From NCBI GenBank assembly GCA_902789345.1, contig CADANT010000003.1, forward strand, positions 1 to 64,000: a stretch of DNA of 64,000 nt, read 5' to 3'. Below the pieces are notes generated by a model. It had not been told where the DNA came from. It saw nothing but the letters and a program-made list of their open reading frames with translations, and made no database searches. Shown one piece after another: positions 42,779 to 52,482 of the stretch (its first letter is position 1; every line of letters starts with the position of its first letter). A program made the position numbers and the translations under genes. The stretch comes from an uncultured Ruminococcus sp. (GTDB taxonomy: Bacteria > Bacillota > Clostridia > Oscillospirales > Acutalibacteraceae).

Positions 42779-43620
42779 TTTACTCCATCTCTTTCAGTTG
42801 CCAATTTATAAATAATACCCTTTTTTATACCGGTTTCCTTAGCCGCTTTTTTAGACGCTTCGCTTAACGAAATATCCTCTCCGGCCGCCAGTGCTATTGC
42901 CAAATCTGCCGCTTCCTTTTCTGTGTATACCTTATTGTTGTCAACAGGCTTAGCACCGTCTATAACCAGTACAATTTCCCCTTTTAAAGGTGCTTCACTG
43001 TAGCGCTCAACAGCCTGTTCTAGGGTTGTTCGTATAACCTCTTCGTGTATTTTTGTAAGCTCTCGAACTATCGCTATACTTCTGTTGCCAAACGCCCCCA
43101 ACATATCACGAAGTGTTGCATTCAGCTTATGTGGAGCTTCGTAAAAAATCATTGTTCTTGTTTCATTTTTTACGGACTCCAGGTGCTCCATTCTGCTTTT
43201 TTTGTTTACACTTAAAAAGCCCTCAAATGTAAATCTTCCTGTTGGCAAACCGGATATTGCTAAAGCGGAAATTACCGCACTTGGCCCCGGAACAGCCTTT
43301 ACCTCTATACCGTATTCTTCACACTGCTTAACCAAAAGCTCACCCGGGTCGGATATGCAGGGCATACCGGCATCGGTTACAATAGCACAGTTTTCACCGC
43401 TTAATATACGCTGACAAATTATCTCGCCACGCTGGTGTTTATTATGCTCAAAGTAGCTTACCATCGGCTTTTTAATACCAAAGTGATTCAAAAGCTTTAA
43501 GGTTACTCTTGTATCCTCAGCCGCTATAAAATCAACATTTTCTAAGGTTTCGACTGCTCTGGGAGACATATCCCCCAAATTTCCTATAGGCGTGCCTACT
43601 ACATATAAAATTCCCGACAT
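42775..43620 (-). CDS. rsmI: 16S rRNA (cytidine-2'-O)-methyltransferase
   Basis: About 281 residues. SAM-dependent 2'-O-methylation of C1402 in 16S rRNA. LYVVGTPIGNLGDMSPRAVETL at the N-terminus, AAEDTRVTLKLLNHFGI, VTDAGMPCISDPG and FYEAPHKL are family signatures. ATG at 43618-43620 was chosen because AAGGAG lies 9 nt upstream; the GTG three codons earlier is too close. Its start shares a base with the stop of the preceding methyltransferase (TAATG). Confidence 0.96.
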   Translation of the reverse strand: MSGILYVVGTPIGNLGDMSPRAVETLENVDFIAAEDTRVTLKLLNHFGIKKPMVSYFEHNKHQRGEIICQRILSGENCAIVTDAGMPCISDPGELLVKQCEEYGIEVKAVPGPSAVISALAISGLPTGRFTFEGFLSVNKKSRMEHLESVKNETRTMIFYEAPHKLNATLRDMLGAFGNRSIAIVRELTKIHEEVIRTTLEQAVERYSEAPLKGEIVLVIDGAKPVDNNKVYTEKEAADLAIALAAGEDISLSEASKKAAKETGIKKGIIYKLATERDGVK

Positions 43621-44372
43621 TATAAACACTCCTTAAAAGAACCGTAAATTTTCATCATTTCGTCTGAATACTCTCCGTTGCTGTTCTCTATAAAAAGCGT
43701 TGGCAGTGTTACCAGTCCACCGGGCTTTCCGCCACGCCTGCCCTCTACGAGAAACAGCTTCGGCGCTTTATCTACACGCTGTTGAACCATTTGAAGACGC
43801 TTTGGTTCAAGACTGTATTTTCTAAAAGCTACAAGAACATCGGTAAGCCGCTCTGGCCGCAAGCACAAACAAAACCTGCCGCCAAAACGAAGCAGTCCGG
43901 ACGCCACTCTTACTACATCGTCAACAGTACAGCTGCTTTCATGCCGAATAATTGAATGTGATTGCCCACTGCTGACTACTCCCGTTCCTATAGGCTTATA
44001 TGGTGGGTTGCAGGCTACAACATCAAAACTGCCAAAGGGCAGAACGCCTTTCAATTTATTAAGATCGGCATTTATTACCGTAATTTTATTCTGAAGATTA
44101 TTCATTTGTACAGTCCGCTGTGCCATATCAGCGCCGTTTTGCTGAATTTCAACAGCGTAGGTGTGATTATTGGGTGTTTCCTTATTCCACAAAAGCGGTA
44201 TTGTACCGCAGCCTGTACCTAGGTCTACAGCCTTGTCGTTAGGTCTGGGCTTAGAAAAGTTTGCCAGCAAAATGGTGTCGGTAAAAAAATGGTGTTCCTT
44301 TGACACTATAACGCTTACCCCATTGCCCAATGGCTGAAGCTCTTCCCCTTTTTTCAGCAATAATGTCACCAC
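43620..44372 (-). CDS. TrmN6/YabB-type SAM-dependent methyltransferase
   Basis: 250 residues. A class I methyltransferase with AVDLGTGCGTIPLL (motif I), YAVEIQQNGADMAQRTV, and the catalytic NPPYKP motif (residues ~123-128) of N6-adenine methyltransferases. It matches the tRNA1(Val) m6A37 methyltransferase group (TrmN6/YfiC/YabB), although the exact substrate is inferred. It is first in the transcript with rsmI and folC. Confidence 0.9.
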   Translation of the reverse strand: MVTLLLKKGEELQPLGNGVSVIVSKEHHFFTDTILLANFSKPRPNDKAVDLGTGCGTIPLLWNKETPNNHTYAVEIQQNGADMAQRTVQMNNLQNKITVINADLNKLKGVLPFGSFDVVACNPPYKPIGTGVVSSGQSHSIIRHESSCTVDDVVRVASGLLRFGGRFCLCLRPERLTDVLVAFRKYSLEPKRLQMVQQRVDKAPKLFLVEGRRGGKPGGLVTLPTLFIENSNGEYSDEMMKIYGSFKECL

Positions 44373-44513
44373 CTGTCTGTATTATCAGCTTATTATAACA
44401 CTAAAGCACAATATATTCAACTTTAGCCCTTTAAAAAACTTATTTATCATTTTGAACACAGCAACATTCAATCACACAAATTTAACAGTGCAGACATTAA
44501 ATCTTAAAAGAAA

Positions 44514-44550
44514 AAGAACCAACCATCTCCCACAGAAAAGGTCAGTTCTT
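44514..44550 (-). terminator. Terminator after the PucR-type regulator gene
   Basis: AAGAACTGACC and GGTTGGTTCTT form an 11-bp stem with wobbles around a 15-nt loop, followed by TTTCTTTT on the minus strand, 33 bp after the stop. Confidence 0.75.
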
Positions 44551-44582
44551 CAAATTGAATATACTAACTTTACTTATAAACA

Positions 44583-45752
44583 CTACTGGTTTAAAAGCTT
44601 GTGAATATAAAAAGCAAGCATCAGGTTAAGCTTATCTTCATAGTTTAGTTCACAACCAAGTATTTCTTTAATTTTTTTAATTTTGTAATTAATAGTGTTG
44701 CGGTGTACGAAGGTTTTTTTAGCTACCTCCTGAACGCTTGAATTGTTTGTTAGATAGCACTTTAGCGTAGGAACATAGTCAGTGCCGTTTTTTTTGTCAA
44801 ACTCCACCAGCTTACCCAAACGCTCAACCAACAAATCGTTCAAAACTTCTGTGTCCTGCACAGACAGCAGAAGCTTGTACACACCAATTTCACTGTAATG
44901 ATACACATTATGGTTATTCATTAGGGCCACTTTAACCGCTGACAGAGATTTTGTATAGCCGGACGCCACTTTTAAATAACCGCTGCACACAGGGCTGATA
45001 CCTGCATATATATTGTAGCTTGGAAACTGGTTTTTACAAAACGCAATAAGCTCATTTAAAAAGCTTTCTGACTGTTCAGGTGTAAAGCCGTCAATTACCG
45101 AAATAAGGTACTTATCCTGCGTAAACAGACTAAATTTTTTTGTAAGCTTTCCTAACTGCTTATGTACAAGAAAGCGAAGATTTTTCTTGTCAAAATCCCT
45201 TACCTCTTCGTCACCGGTAGTAAGAAGTATCGTAACTACAGAATAATTATCGCTGTCTTTAAAATCCTTTCTGTCTAGTGTATTGAAATATGCATCTCTG
45301 TCCCATGGAGAAAAAATAAGATTTTTAAAGGCGTTGGCCAAGCTAACCTCATTTTCCTCACTTGCCACAATACGATGGCAGTAATCGTATATAATATCCA
45401 CTAAGTGCACAGACCAAGGAATCGCAAACAGCGGAAGCCTGTTTTCCTCACAGAAGTCTATAACCTCTTTTGGTATAGAACAAATATACGGACCAATATT
45501 TACAACCAATCCCACAGCCTTTTTGTCATACAGCTTTTTTACAAAGTCCAACAGCCAGCTGTCGTCACTGCTTTGCTGACCAATGCCTGTTACAAAAACG
45601 AGCTCACTGCCATGCAGAAAATTCGGCACATCTCTATCCTCTATCAGATGTACCCAACGCACATAGCTGTCTAGGCCGTCTGAGCCTGATATTAACTTCA
45701 TTCCATAGGTATTCTCACAATTCCGGCACAAATTCGCCATAGTTATAGCCAT
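44583..45752 (-). CDS. PucR-family transcriptional regulator
   Basis: 389 residues. N-terminal PucR domain (GMKLISGSDGLDSYVRWVHLIEDRDVPNFLHGSELVFVTGIG), a middle GGDEF-like region (~190-270), and a C-terminal helix-turn-helix of PucR type (SSVQEVAKKTFVHRNTINYKIKKIKEILG). In Bacillus this family governs purine catabolism and other nutrient responses; the target here is unknown, since none of the neighbours is an obvious purine gene. It has its own sigma-A promoter (45827-45855). Confidence 0.9.
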   Translation of the reverse strand: MAITMANLCRNCENTYGMKLISGSDGLDSYVRWVHLIEDRDVPNFLHGSELVFVTGIGQQSSDDSWLLDFVKKLYDKKAVGLVVNIGPYICSIPKEVIDFCEENRLPLFAIPWSVHLVDIIYDYCHRIVASEENEVSLANAFKNLIFSPWDRDAYFNTLDRKDFKDSDNYSVVTILLTTGDEEVRDFDKKNLRFLVHKQLGKLTKKFSLFTQDKYLISVIDGFTPEQSESFLNELIAFCKNQFPSYNIYAGISPVCSGYLKVASGYTKSLSAVKVALMNNHNVYHYSEIGVYKLLLSVQDTEVLNDLLVERLGKLVEFDKKNGTDYVPTLKCYLTNNSSVQEVAKKTFVHRNTINYKIKKIKEILGCELNYEDKLNLMLAFYIHKLLNQ

Positions 45753-46071
45753 ATTAATTCCCCCATAACAAGCGGCAAAGCTCGCTTAAAAAATCAAAAT
45801 ACCCATATCCTTTAATTCACACATTCATTATAACATTGAATTATAATAAAATCAACATTGCAAAAACATATTTTTAAAATTAATAATTCTCCATAAAATC
45901 CCATTAACTAATTTTTATTTGCAGGAACAGTACAAGCATTATTCATTATCAGAGTTTAAAATTATAACTGTAAGTTAATTGAGAAAAGAAAAAGTGCAGA
46001 CATTCAAAATGAACATCCGCACTAACTGTATTGAGCTTTAGTTTAATTTAAATCAACAAATGCACAAAGCA
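45753..46071. other. Intergenic region with promoter and terminator
   Basis: 319 bp. It holds a promoter for the PucR gene, TTGATT (45850-45855), 17 bp, TATAAT (45827-45832) on the minus strand, and the terminator of the lipoprotein gene at 45993-46023. No further ORF seen. Confidence 0.7.
45993..46023 (-). terminator. Terminator after the Lys/Thr/Glu-repeat lipoprotein gene
   Basis: A 14-bp stem with several G-U pairs, AGTGCGGATGTTCA with TGAATGTCTGCACT, TTT loop and TTTTTCTTTT after it (minus strand). Confidence 0.85.
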
Positions 46072-47409
46072 TTAATTTTTAGCTGTGGCTTTCTCTGTTG
46101 AAACTTCAGAAGTTTTTGTTGTAGCCTTCTCTGTTGATTTTTCATCTGACTTCTCAGTAGTTTTTTCTGTTGATTTCTCTGTGGCCTTTTCAGTAGCTTT
46201 TTCTGTTGAAGGCTCTGCATCCTTTAATTCTTTAAAGTTTTCATCATAATTAACTAAAACATAGTTATTGTTGTCAAACAAATCCTTAATATCATTTAGA
46301 TCTGCACAGCTCTCCATACCATAATAACGAGAAAAATATCCGTTATCATAAAGCTTATTATCTGATGAGAAAATAAGGTCACTTGTAGTTACAACGATAT
46401 ATGTAACACCTGTGTCATTATCACCCTTCTTCATAGCCTCTGCACCCTCAGAAACATACGACTGGTCATTCTTACACTTAGCAGTAGTTGTCAGCTTATA
46501 TACGCCTGCAAGTGTATTATCTGAAACATCATCAGGGTCATAAGCATATACATACTTTTCAAACTCCATTTTAGTTTCAAATGAGAAACTATAGCTATTC
46601 AAATCTCTCTTTTTACCACTGCTAAACTTGTAGTCATAATGAGCTATTGAAACATCATCCTTTGTAGCAGTGTTGGCCTTTTTTCTTATTTCCTCTTTTA
46701 CATCGCCAAGGTCTGTGCCCTCAAGTGACTTTCTTGCACCGTACAGTCCATCAACCTTATACTTCTTGCTTTCTTCCTTTAGGAAGTATGAGCTGTCATC
46801 AGAATAAAGGTTAGCCTTTACAGTAACCTCATCACCATTTTTTAGCTTACCGTTGTTTTCATCTTCAAATGTAAAGTAAACATTACTTGTAACGGCTCTT
46901 TTGCAGTCATCTGTGTTAACGCTTGCGTAGCCGCTGCCGTCCTCACCGCTGAATGTAACCTTAACATCCTTAAATGCATCAAGCTCTGTACCGTCTTTTA
47001 GATCCTGAACCTTGCAGGTAATTTCAGTGTTGGTAAATGTTACGCCAAGTTCAGTTGCCTTGTCTTCATCATACTTGGTAATAACCTTAAAGGAATCATC
47101 GTTCTTTAGCTTGCCGTTTACGCTTTCGTCCTCAAGCTCAAAATCGATGTCGCTTACCAAACTGTAAATATCACTGTATTTATCGTTATTGATGTAAGAC
47201 TGCACCGCATAGTCAACATTTTTGTAGTTCAACTCAAGCTCAACCGAGCCTTTGCCGTTGCATCCGCTAAATACAGGATGAAGCAGGTAATTAGCTTTAA
47301 CATCGATACTAATTCCACCACAGCCTGACAGAACAAACACCGAACACAGTGTCAGCAGGCACAGTACAAGACACGAAAGGCTTGTAGCTATTTTTTTACT
47401 TTTTATCAT
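46072..47409 (-). CDS. Lipoprotein with charged Thr-Glu-Lys-repeat tail
   Basis: 445 residues. Signal peptide with lipobox LSGC (Cys ~30). The body (residues ~40-385) is beta-rich: two or three repeats of 'ELELNYKN.DYAV', 'VKVTFSGEDGSG' and 'VTVKANLYSDDSS' look like immunoglobulin-like strands. The end (~405-445) is a low-complexity run of STEKATEK units. No family recognised. The repetitive tail could span the wall, though lipoproteins are anchored at the other end. It has its own promoter, TTGTTT (47473-47478), 17 bp, TATAAT (47450-47455), and a terminator. Confidence 0.75.
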   Translation of the reverse strand: MIKSKKIATSLSCLVLCLLTLCSVFVLSGCGGISIDVKANYLLHPVFSGCNGKGSVELELNYKNVDYAVQSYINNDKYSDIYSLVSDIDFELEDESVNGKLKNDDSFKVITKYDEDKATELGVTFTNTEITCKVQDLKDGTELDAFKDVKVTFSGEDGSGYASVNTDDCKRAVTSNVYFTFEDENNGKLKNGDEVTVKANLYSDDSSYFLKEESKKYKVDGLYGARKSLEGTDLGDVKEEIRKKANTATKDDVSIAHYDYKFSSGKKRDLNSYSFSFETKMEFEKYVYAYDPDDVSDNTLAGVYKLTTTAKCKNDQSYVSEGAEAMKKGDNDTGVTYIVVTTSDLIFSSDNKLYDNGYFSRYYGMESCADLNDIKDLFDNNNYVLVNYDENFKELKDAEPSTEKATEKATEKSTEKTTEKSDEKSTEKATTKTSEVSTEKATAKN

Positions 47410-47578
47410 TGTTCATACCTCTCCTTAAGATACAATAAATTTTAATTTAATTATATCAAATGTTTTTTGAATAAACAATATACAAGTTTGAAATTTGGCA
47501 TTATTAGGTAAATATAAACAAAACAGGCACATAATATTATCTATTCTGTTTACAACTGCCTACAAATTCTCTTGTCAA

Positions 47579-48073
47579 TTAAATTGCATACTCCATAATA
47601 TAATCGTCCATATAAAATCCGTTGCCAATATCTGACTTTTGTTCATCAACAATTTTAAAACCAAAATGCTTATAAATATCTATTGTATTTTTATTATATT
47701 TGTTCACTGTAAGGTATATACTTGATTTTTTCTGTTCAACTGCAATATTAATAATATACTTTAGCATTTTACCTGAATACCCTTTTCCCCTGCTTTGCTT
47801 TTCCAAATACAGTTTACTTAGAAACAATTTGTCACACTGAGGCTGTACCCCAAAATAGCCCACAACACTGTCGTCAACTAAAGCAAAATAATAAGAATAT
47901 CCCTGATTTATTTGCTGTGTTAGCCCCTTAACAGACTGAAATTTTTCTACCATATATTCCACCTGTTCAAGACCTATAATCGGTATAAAATACTCGTGCC
48001 ATATTTCATTGGCCTTTTCAGCCAAAACCTCAATATCGCTGTTTTCTACTTTTCTGATAGTTAACTCACTCAT
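47579..48073 (-). CDS. GNAT-family N-acetyltransferase
   Basis: 164 residues, one complete GNAT domain. KLYLEKQSRGKGYSGKMLKYIINIA contains the acetyl-CoA loop (RGKGYSGKM), and YLTVNKYNKNTIDIYKHFGFKIVDEQ is the typical C-terminal motif. VVGYFGVQPQCDKLFLSKLYL is the beta4-beta5 region. The substrate is unknown. It is a single gene. Confidence 0.9.
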   Translation of the reverse strand: MSELTIRKVENSDIEVLAEKANEIWHEYFIPIIGLEQVEYMVEKFQSVKGLTQQINQGYSYYFALVDDSVVGYFGVQPQCDKLFLSKLYLEKQSRGKGYSGKMLKYIINIAVEQKKSSIYLTVNKYNKNTIDIYKHFGFKIVDEQKSDIGNGFYMDDYIMEYAI

Positions 48074-48165
48074 TTATTGTTCCTCCTAATTTTAATGTCA
48101 ATGTAATTATCAAAACAGGCAACAGCATATGCCGTTGCCTGTAAGAAACCATATTTTTATAGTAA

Positions 48166-50898
48166 TCAGTTGCTAGACCAACTACCTCTAAAGTATTCAT
48201 TATTCCATCCGGAAGCCTTATACAAAGGTGTACTGCTGCTAAATGTTAGGTCTTCTGTCTGGTTCCACTTGTTATCCCAACTGTTTTCAGATGTTGCACC
48301 GTTCATTCTGACAAAAACAACATTTGTACAGTCACTTGGAAGTTCAGCCTGATAAATACCGCTTGAGTTCTTGGTCATATCAACCCACTGACCACTGTTG
48401 CTTGTACCCCAAGTCCATATTGCAAATCTTTCATCACCTGTCTCCAATGCAGAGAAATCAAGATATACTACATTATCCGATACAGATGTAGGGGCCTCTG
48501 TAGGTCTTTCTGTAGGTGTTGTTGGTGTAGACGTTGGTCTTTGTGTCGGTGTTGTTGGTGTGGTTGGGTCTGTAGAACCAACAGCAACTACCTCGCCAAC
48601 CTTGTAGGTATTGTCATAGCCAACTAAGTATCTCAGCACAGCAACAACGTCTGCAATGGAAATTTTGCCGTCGTTAACAACATCAGCCGCTTTTTGCTGC
48701 TTCTCAGTAAGTGTAACATCACCTAACAATGCTTTCTGAATAAGTGATGCATCCTTTAGATTAACAACGCCGTCGTCGCTTACATCACCTATCTTATATG
48801 TGTAGTGTACAGGAGGCATTGTTGGAGTGGTCGGGCTTGTAGGAGTAGTTGGTGTAGTTGGTGTGGTTGGTGTGGTTGGTGTAGTTGGTGTTACGCTCTC
48901 GTTGTACTCTTTCCAAGAATTTCCTGATGCAAACAGATGAGCTGCACCACCTATTGACAAACCAGGCTGCATATCTGCAGGATACCTGTTTGAGTCAGAG
49001 CCTGTACCGTCAGACCATATTACCTGTGCGTCCTCGTAGCCGTCAGGTAAATCGTAAACAAAGTAACCGCTTGTAGTTGATTTATTAGTCAGCTGTACAC
49101 CAGGCCAAGCTGCAATTTCTTTGGCTGATTCACCATCACCTGTATAGATGTAAGCATATACATTGCTCCAGTTGTATGAGCTGTTGTCAAAGTAGATTGA
49201 AGTACCTTGATTTGACTTTAGGAATGTATATGTCTTTGTAATTGTTGTACCTGATGAAGAATCAGTTCCTGTTAATTTTAGAGTTTGTGATGTTTCAAAA
49301 GGCTTGCCCTCACCCAATGTAATCTTTGTACCGTCTGTGTAAGCAGTCTCACTGCTGCCATCTACAGAGTACTTAGCATTGTTTACATTTGAAGCATTAA
49401 GTGTAACTGAAAGTGTATTTGTCTTGTACTTATATGTACTGTTTTCGTTACCAGGTGTAGCAGAAATACTTGAAATAGGCTTAGCATCATAAATAACTGC
49501 AATACCGGATGAACCTATATTACCTGAAATACTTGATGATGTAACTGTAAATGTGTTACCCGAAACTTGGTCTTTATATGTACCCGGCTTTGCATAACCA
49601 CCGCCGTTTTCTACAGAAACATTACCACTGCCGCTACCCTTAACTATAACAGCACCGCCATCTTTACGGGTAATTACGGCACAGCCGTTTGAGCTTAGGT
49701 AGTAATCAGCCTTGCCTGCATTTGCATTATGGAATTTATTAACCTCTGCAACTTCTTTGCTAGTAAAGTGTGTGCTGCCCTTTTTACCAGACATAATATC
49801 ATCTTTAACCTTTTCTGACGGTCTGGAGAAATACAGTGCTGCAACGTCGTTACGGCTCGCCGCTACCGCATAAGCACGGTCAATAACATTTTGTGACATT
49901 TCATTTGAATAACCCCAGTCATGGTTATTTGACCAAGTGTCGTGGCTTTCACCCCAATAAACAAGCTTATTATCTGCTATACCTCTTGCGGCCCAGTTTC
50001 CGTAGCTTGACGGTACGCCACCAGAGTTGAATGAGTCACGCAATAATTTTCCGTAATTACTGTCTGTAACACTAAGGTAGTTAGTGTATTCTTTCATCAA
50101 ACGGTTAGCATAATCACTATTGTCATGGCTTTCATCAGAAGACACAGGGTTATCAAGGATTTCACCGTAATGCCATAATCCTGATCCTTGGGTAACAGCC
50201 GGCCAGAAATTACAGTTTTCACTCGGCAGGCCAATATGCTTTGCGGCATCCCAACGAATACCGTCAACACCCATACCTTTTAACTCATTAACATATTTGC
50301 GGACACACTGCTGTACATATTCATTTTCAGAGTTAATATCAGGCATACCAATTTCACGCTGATGTATTTCCCTACGGTTTAAATAATTAATGCCACCACT
50401 TTCATGATGCCAGTACTGACTGTCTTTAAGATCGTTCTGAATATTGGAATGATCACCCGCCAAATGGTTAGCAACAACATCTACTACAATTTTTATTCCG
50501 TATTTATCGGCTTCACTACATAGGGACTGCAAATCTGCTTTAGTACCTACATCATTATTACCGGCATAGAAACCTAACGGCTGATATAGTAACCACCAAA
50601 CACCTGAGCCACCGCCCACCTGTGCAGGTGATGTCTGTATAGATGTAAATCCTGCCTCAGCAATCTGAGGAAGCATTGCCTTTATGTCGTTATACTTCCA
50701 GCAGAAACAGTGCAAAATTGTACCGTCTTGTATGTTGCTCATCAATCCGTAACTATTGCTGCTACTTGACACAGCCTGCGTACTCACTGACGCCGCACTG
50801 GTGCTTACAGCACTTGTTACAGCAACCGAAGCAATCATAGCTGCCGCAAGCATAACGCTTACCGCTCTGGTGCCTCTTTTCTTTTTGTTTAGAAACAT
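48166..50898 (-). CDS. Secreted GH13 alpha-amylase with dockerin and starch-binding-like modules
   Basis: 910 residues. Signal peptide 1-36. GH13 catalytic domain ~50-410, all four conserved regions intact: VVDVVANH (139-145), GIRWDAAKH with nucleophile Asp217, HYGEILD with acid/base Glu246, and YWGESHD (Asp320). A beta domain C follows, then a CBM26-like module (~575-670: VYAYIYTG...AAWPGVQL). A Thr-Pro linker precedes a type I dockerin (~700-765: DVSDDGVVNLKDASLIQ and NDGKISIADVVAVLR). A second Thr-Pro linker leads to a final module (~812-910) that resembles the end of the fibro-slime protein. This is the architecture of amylosome enzymes in R. bromii. It degrades starch outside the cell while docked on a cohesin scaffold. 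Confidence 0.92.
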   Translation of the reverse strand: MFLNKKKRGTRAVSVMLAAAMIASVAVTSAVSTSAASVSTQAVSSSSNSYGLMSNIQDGTILHCFCWKYNDIKAMLPQIAEAGFTSIQTSPAQVGGGSGVWWLLYQPLGFYAGNNDVGTKADLQSLCSEADKYGIKIVVDVVANHLAGDHSNIQNDLKDSQYWHHESGGINYLNRREIHQREIGMPDINSENEYVQQCVRKYVNELKGMGVDGIRWDAAKHIGLPSENCNFWPAVTQGSGLWHYGEILDNPVSSDESHDNSDYANRLMKEYTNYLSVTDSNYGKLLRDSFNSGGVPSSYGNWAARGIADNKLVYWGESHDTWSNNHDWGYSNEMSQNVIDRAYAVAASRNDVAALYFSRPSEKVKDDIMSGKKGSTHFTSKEVAEVNKFHNANAGKADYYLSSNGCAVITRKDGGAVIVKGSGSGNVSVENGGGYAKPGTYKDQVSGNTFTVTSSSISGNIGSSGIAVIYDAKPISSISATPGNENSTYKYKTNTLSVTLNASNVNNAKYSVDGSSETAYTDGTKITLGEGKPFETSQTLKLTGTDSSSGTTITKTYTFLKSNQGTSIYFDNSSYNWSNVYAYIYTGDGESAKEIAAWPGVQLTNKSTTSGYFVYDLPDGYEDAQVIWSDGTGSDSNRYPADMQPGLSIGGAAHLFASGNSWKEYNESVTPTTPTTPTTPTTPTTPTSPTTPTMPPVHYTYKIGDVSDDGVVNLKDASLIQKALLGDVTLTEKQQKAADVVNDGKISIADVVAVLRYLVGYDNTYKVGEVVAVGSTDPTTPTTPTQRPTSTPTTPTERPTEAPTSVSDNVVYLDFSALETGDERFAIWTWGTSNSGQWVDMTKNSSGIYQAELPSDCTNVVFVRMNGATSENSWDNKWNQTEDLTFSSSTPLYKASGWNNEYFRGSWSSN

Positions 50899-51248
50899 TT
50901 AAGTCTCCTCCTTCTTATATATCATCAGTAAAATTATACCATGGCGACTAAATATTTTATATTGATTTTTTTGCAGAAGTTAAAAAGACAATTTTGTACA
51001 AATTATATATAAATTATTGAAACAAACAGCTTAGTATAAAAATCATTTTAAACTTCAAAAGTGTATTAATAAAAATGCATATAAAAAGCCGTTTTAGCAG
51101 TCATATGCGGCTGTAATCAAAAGTAAAAAACGGCTAAAGACTTATAAAGTATTTTGTCTGCGTAACCGTTGAAATGAAAAATATTATATGGTATAATGTT
51201 GGAGAATTTATTTGGTATATGTAACCGCATTTTTAAAGGGGAATATAA
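50899..51248. other. Divergent intergenic region, amylase and Tim44-like genes
   Basis: 350 bp. A TATAAT on the minus strand (50933-50938) may serve the amylase, though no good -35 lies at 17 bp. An imperfect inverted repeat AGCCGTTTT / AAAACGGCT spans 51087-51135. The plus-strand promoter at 51169-51197 serves the next gene. Confidence 0.55.
51169..51197 (+). promoter_or_regulatory. Sigma-A promoter of the Tim44-like gene
   Basis: TTGAAA (51169-51174), 17-bp spacer, TATAAT (51192-51197), followed by an AAGGGG ribosome site at 51236-51241. Confidence 0.75.
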
Positions 51249-51251
51249 TTG

Positions 51252-52406
51252 ATGAGGAATAAAAAAGCAGCTGCCTTAACAATGGCGGCAATGTGCCTGC
51301 TTGTTGCTTGTGGAGCAACATTTTCGCTTAACGCTGCGGCATACAACGGAAAGTGGGATGTAGGCAACTACAATGATTACGGAAGCTATGACTCCGGTTA
51401 TGACTACGGAGGATATGACAGCTATGATAGCTATGATAGCTACGACAGCTACGACAGCTATAGCAGCAACGACTATGACTACAGCTACGACGACAGCAGC
51501 AGCTATGACAGCAGTAGCCGCAGTAAAAGTAAAAGCGGCAGCAGTAACGATAGCTACGACTACGATGTCAGCGGTTTTTTAGGCATTTCAATGATTGTTT
51601 CAATAATTATGAATATGATGCCTGTCCTGTTTATAATCGCCATAATTTTTATATTAAAGAGCGTTGTAAAGAAATCTGTAAACAAACAGACGGGCAACAG
51701 ACCTGCACAGCCTTTGCGTGTGGCTAAGCCGGGTAATCATCAGGCACAAATTCTGCTTGCTATTAACAAGATTGACCCACAATTCAGTGACATCCAGTTT
51801 GTTTCTTGGGCTAAAGAAAACTTTATTCTTTTACAGCAAGCATGGACTGCCAGAGATTGGAGCAAGATAAGACCTTTTGAAAAGGAAGAACTTTTCAGAC
51901 AGCACGAGCTTCAACTGCAGGAATATATAAATACACGCCGTATTAATTACATTGAAAATATTAATATAAGCGACGCTTATCTGCATTTGTACAGACGGGA
52001 TAATCAGTACGAATACCTTACAGTTTATATGTCAACACGCATAATTGATTATATTGTTGACGAAAGAACAGGAAATGTTATTAAGGGCAGCAAAGACAGA
52101 TACTGCTATATTGATTACCTAATGACATATATGCGTAAGAAAGGCGTTAAAACCGACGTCAACACCGGCACCAAAGCCAATGTTTGCCCACACTGTGGCG
52201 CACCGCTTGACTCTATTTCAAGTGCAGGTCAGTGTAACTACTGCGGATGTATTGTTACCAGCGGCGAGTTCAACTGGGTACTTGCAGAAATGGATGCACT
52301 TCGTCCGGGCTTGTCTATTAATGAACAGGGTGTAATTATTTCTGAAACAGATAATTACGGTAATATGCAGGACAACAACCCTAATAAACCGCCGGAAAAT
52401 ATGTAA
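51252..52406 (+). CDS. Membrane protein with Tyr-Asp-Ser repeats, Tim44-like domain and zinc ribbon
   Basis: About 384 residues. An N-terminal signal-like helix (1-27) ends with LLVACG; a low-complexity region (~45-105) made of YDSYDS units; one or two membrane helices (~110-138, LGISMIVSIIMNMMPVLFIIAIIFIL); then a cytoplasmic Tim44/MBA1-like domain (~160-300: KENFILLQQAWTARDWSKIRPFEKEELF). A zinc ribbon follows (~318-345: CPHCGAPL...GQCNYCGCIV). Such Tim44-like proteins with zinc ribbons occur in Firmicutes with unknown function. ATG at 51252 was taken; TTG at 51249 is an alternative nearer the ribosome site. Confidence 0.85.
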   Translation: MRNKKAAALTMAAMCLLVACGATFSLNAAAYNGKWDVGNYNDYGSYDSGYDYGGYDSYDSYDSYDSYDSYSSNDYDYSYDDSSSYDSSSRSKSKSGSSNDSYDYDVSGFLGISMIVSIIMNMMPVLFIIAIIFILKSVVKKSVNKQTGNRPAQPLRVAKPGNHQAQILLAINKIDPQFSDIQFVSWAKENFILLQQAWTARDWSKIRPFEKEELFRQHELQLQEYINTRRINYIENINISDAYLHLYRRDNQYEYLTVYMSTRIIDYIVDERTGNVIKGSKDRYCYIDYLMTYMRKKGVKTDVNTGTKANVCPHCGAPLDSISSAGQCNYCGCIVTSGEFNWVLAEMDALRPGLSINEQGVIISETDNYGNMQDNNPNKPPENM

Positions 52407-52431
52407 GCATACATTATTAACAGACTATTTA

Positions 52432-52464
52432 GGGGACGATTAACCGTATCGTCCCCATTGTTTT
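52432..52464 (+). terminator. Terminator after the Tim44-like gene
   Basis: GGGGACGAT and ATCGTCCCC (9-bp perfect stem), 7-nt loop, then ATTGTTTT. Confidence 0.85.
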
Positions 52465-52482
52465 CACTTAAGGAGAATTGCA

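Noticed and set aside
48830..48890. Short-unit tandem DNA repeat or CRISPR-like array in the amylase gene
   Set aside because: The repeat encodes a Thr-Pro linker in frame; there are no spacers of CRISPR type.
51373..51582. Plus-strand ORF of Met/Thr/Ala repeats
   Set aside because: It is another frame of the Tyr-Asp-Ser repeats of the Tim44-like gene.
52400..52482. SAM or cobalamin riboswitch before metF or metH
   Set aside because: The metF leader contains only the terminator of the previous gene and a ribosome site; no riboswitch core was seen before metH either.
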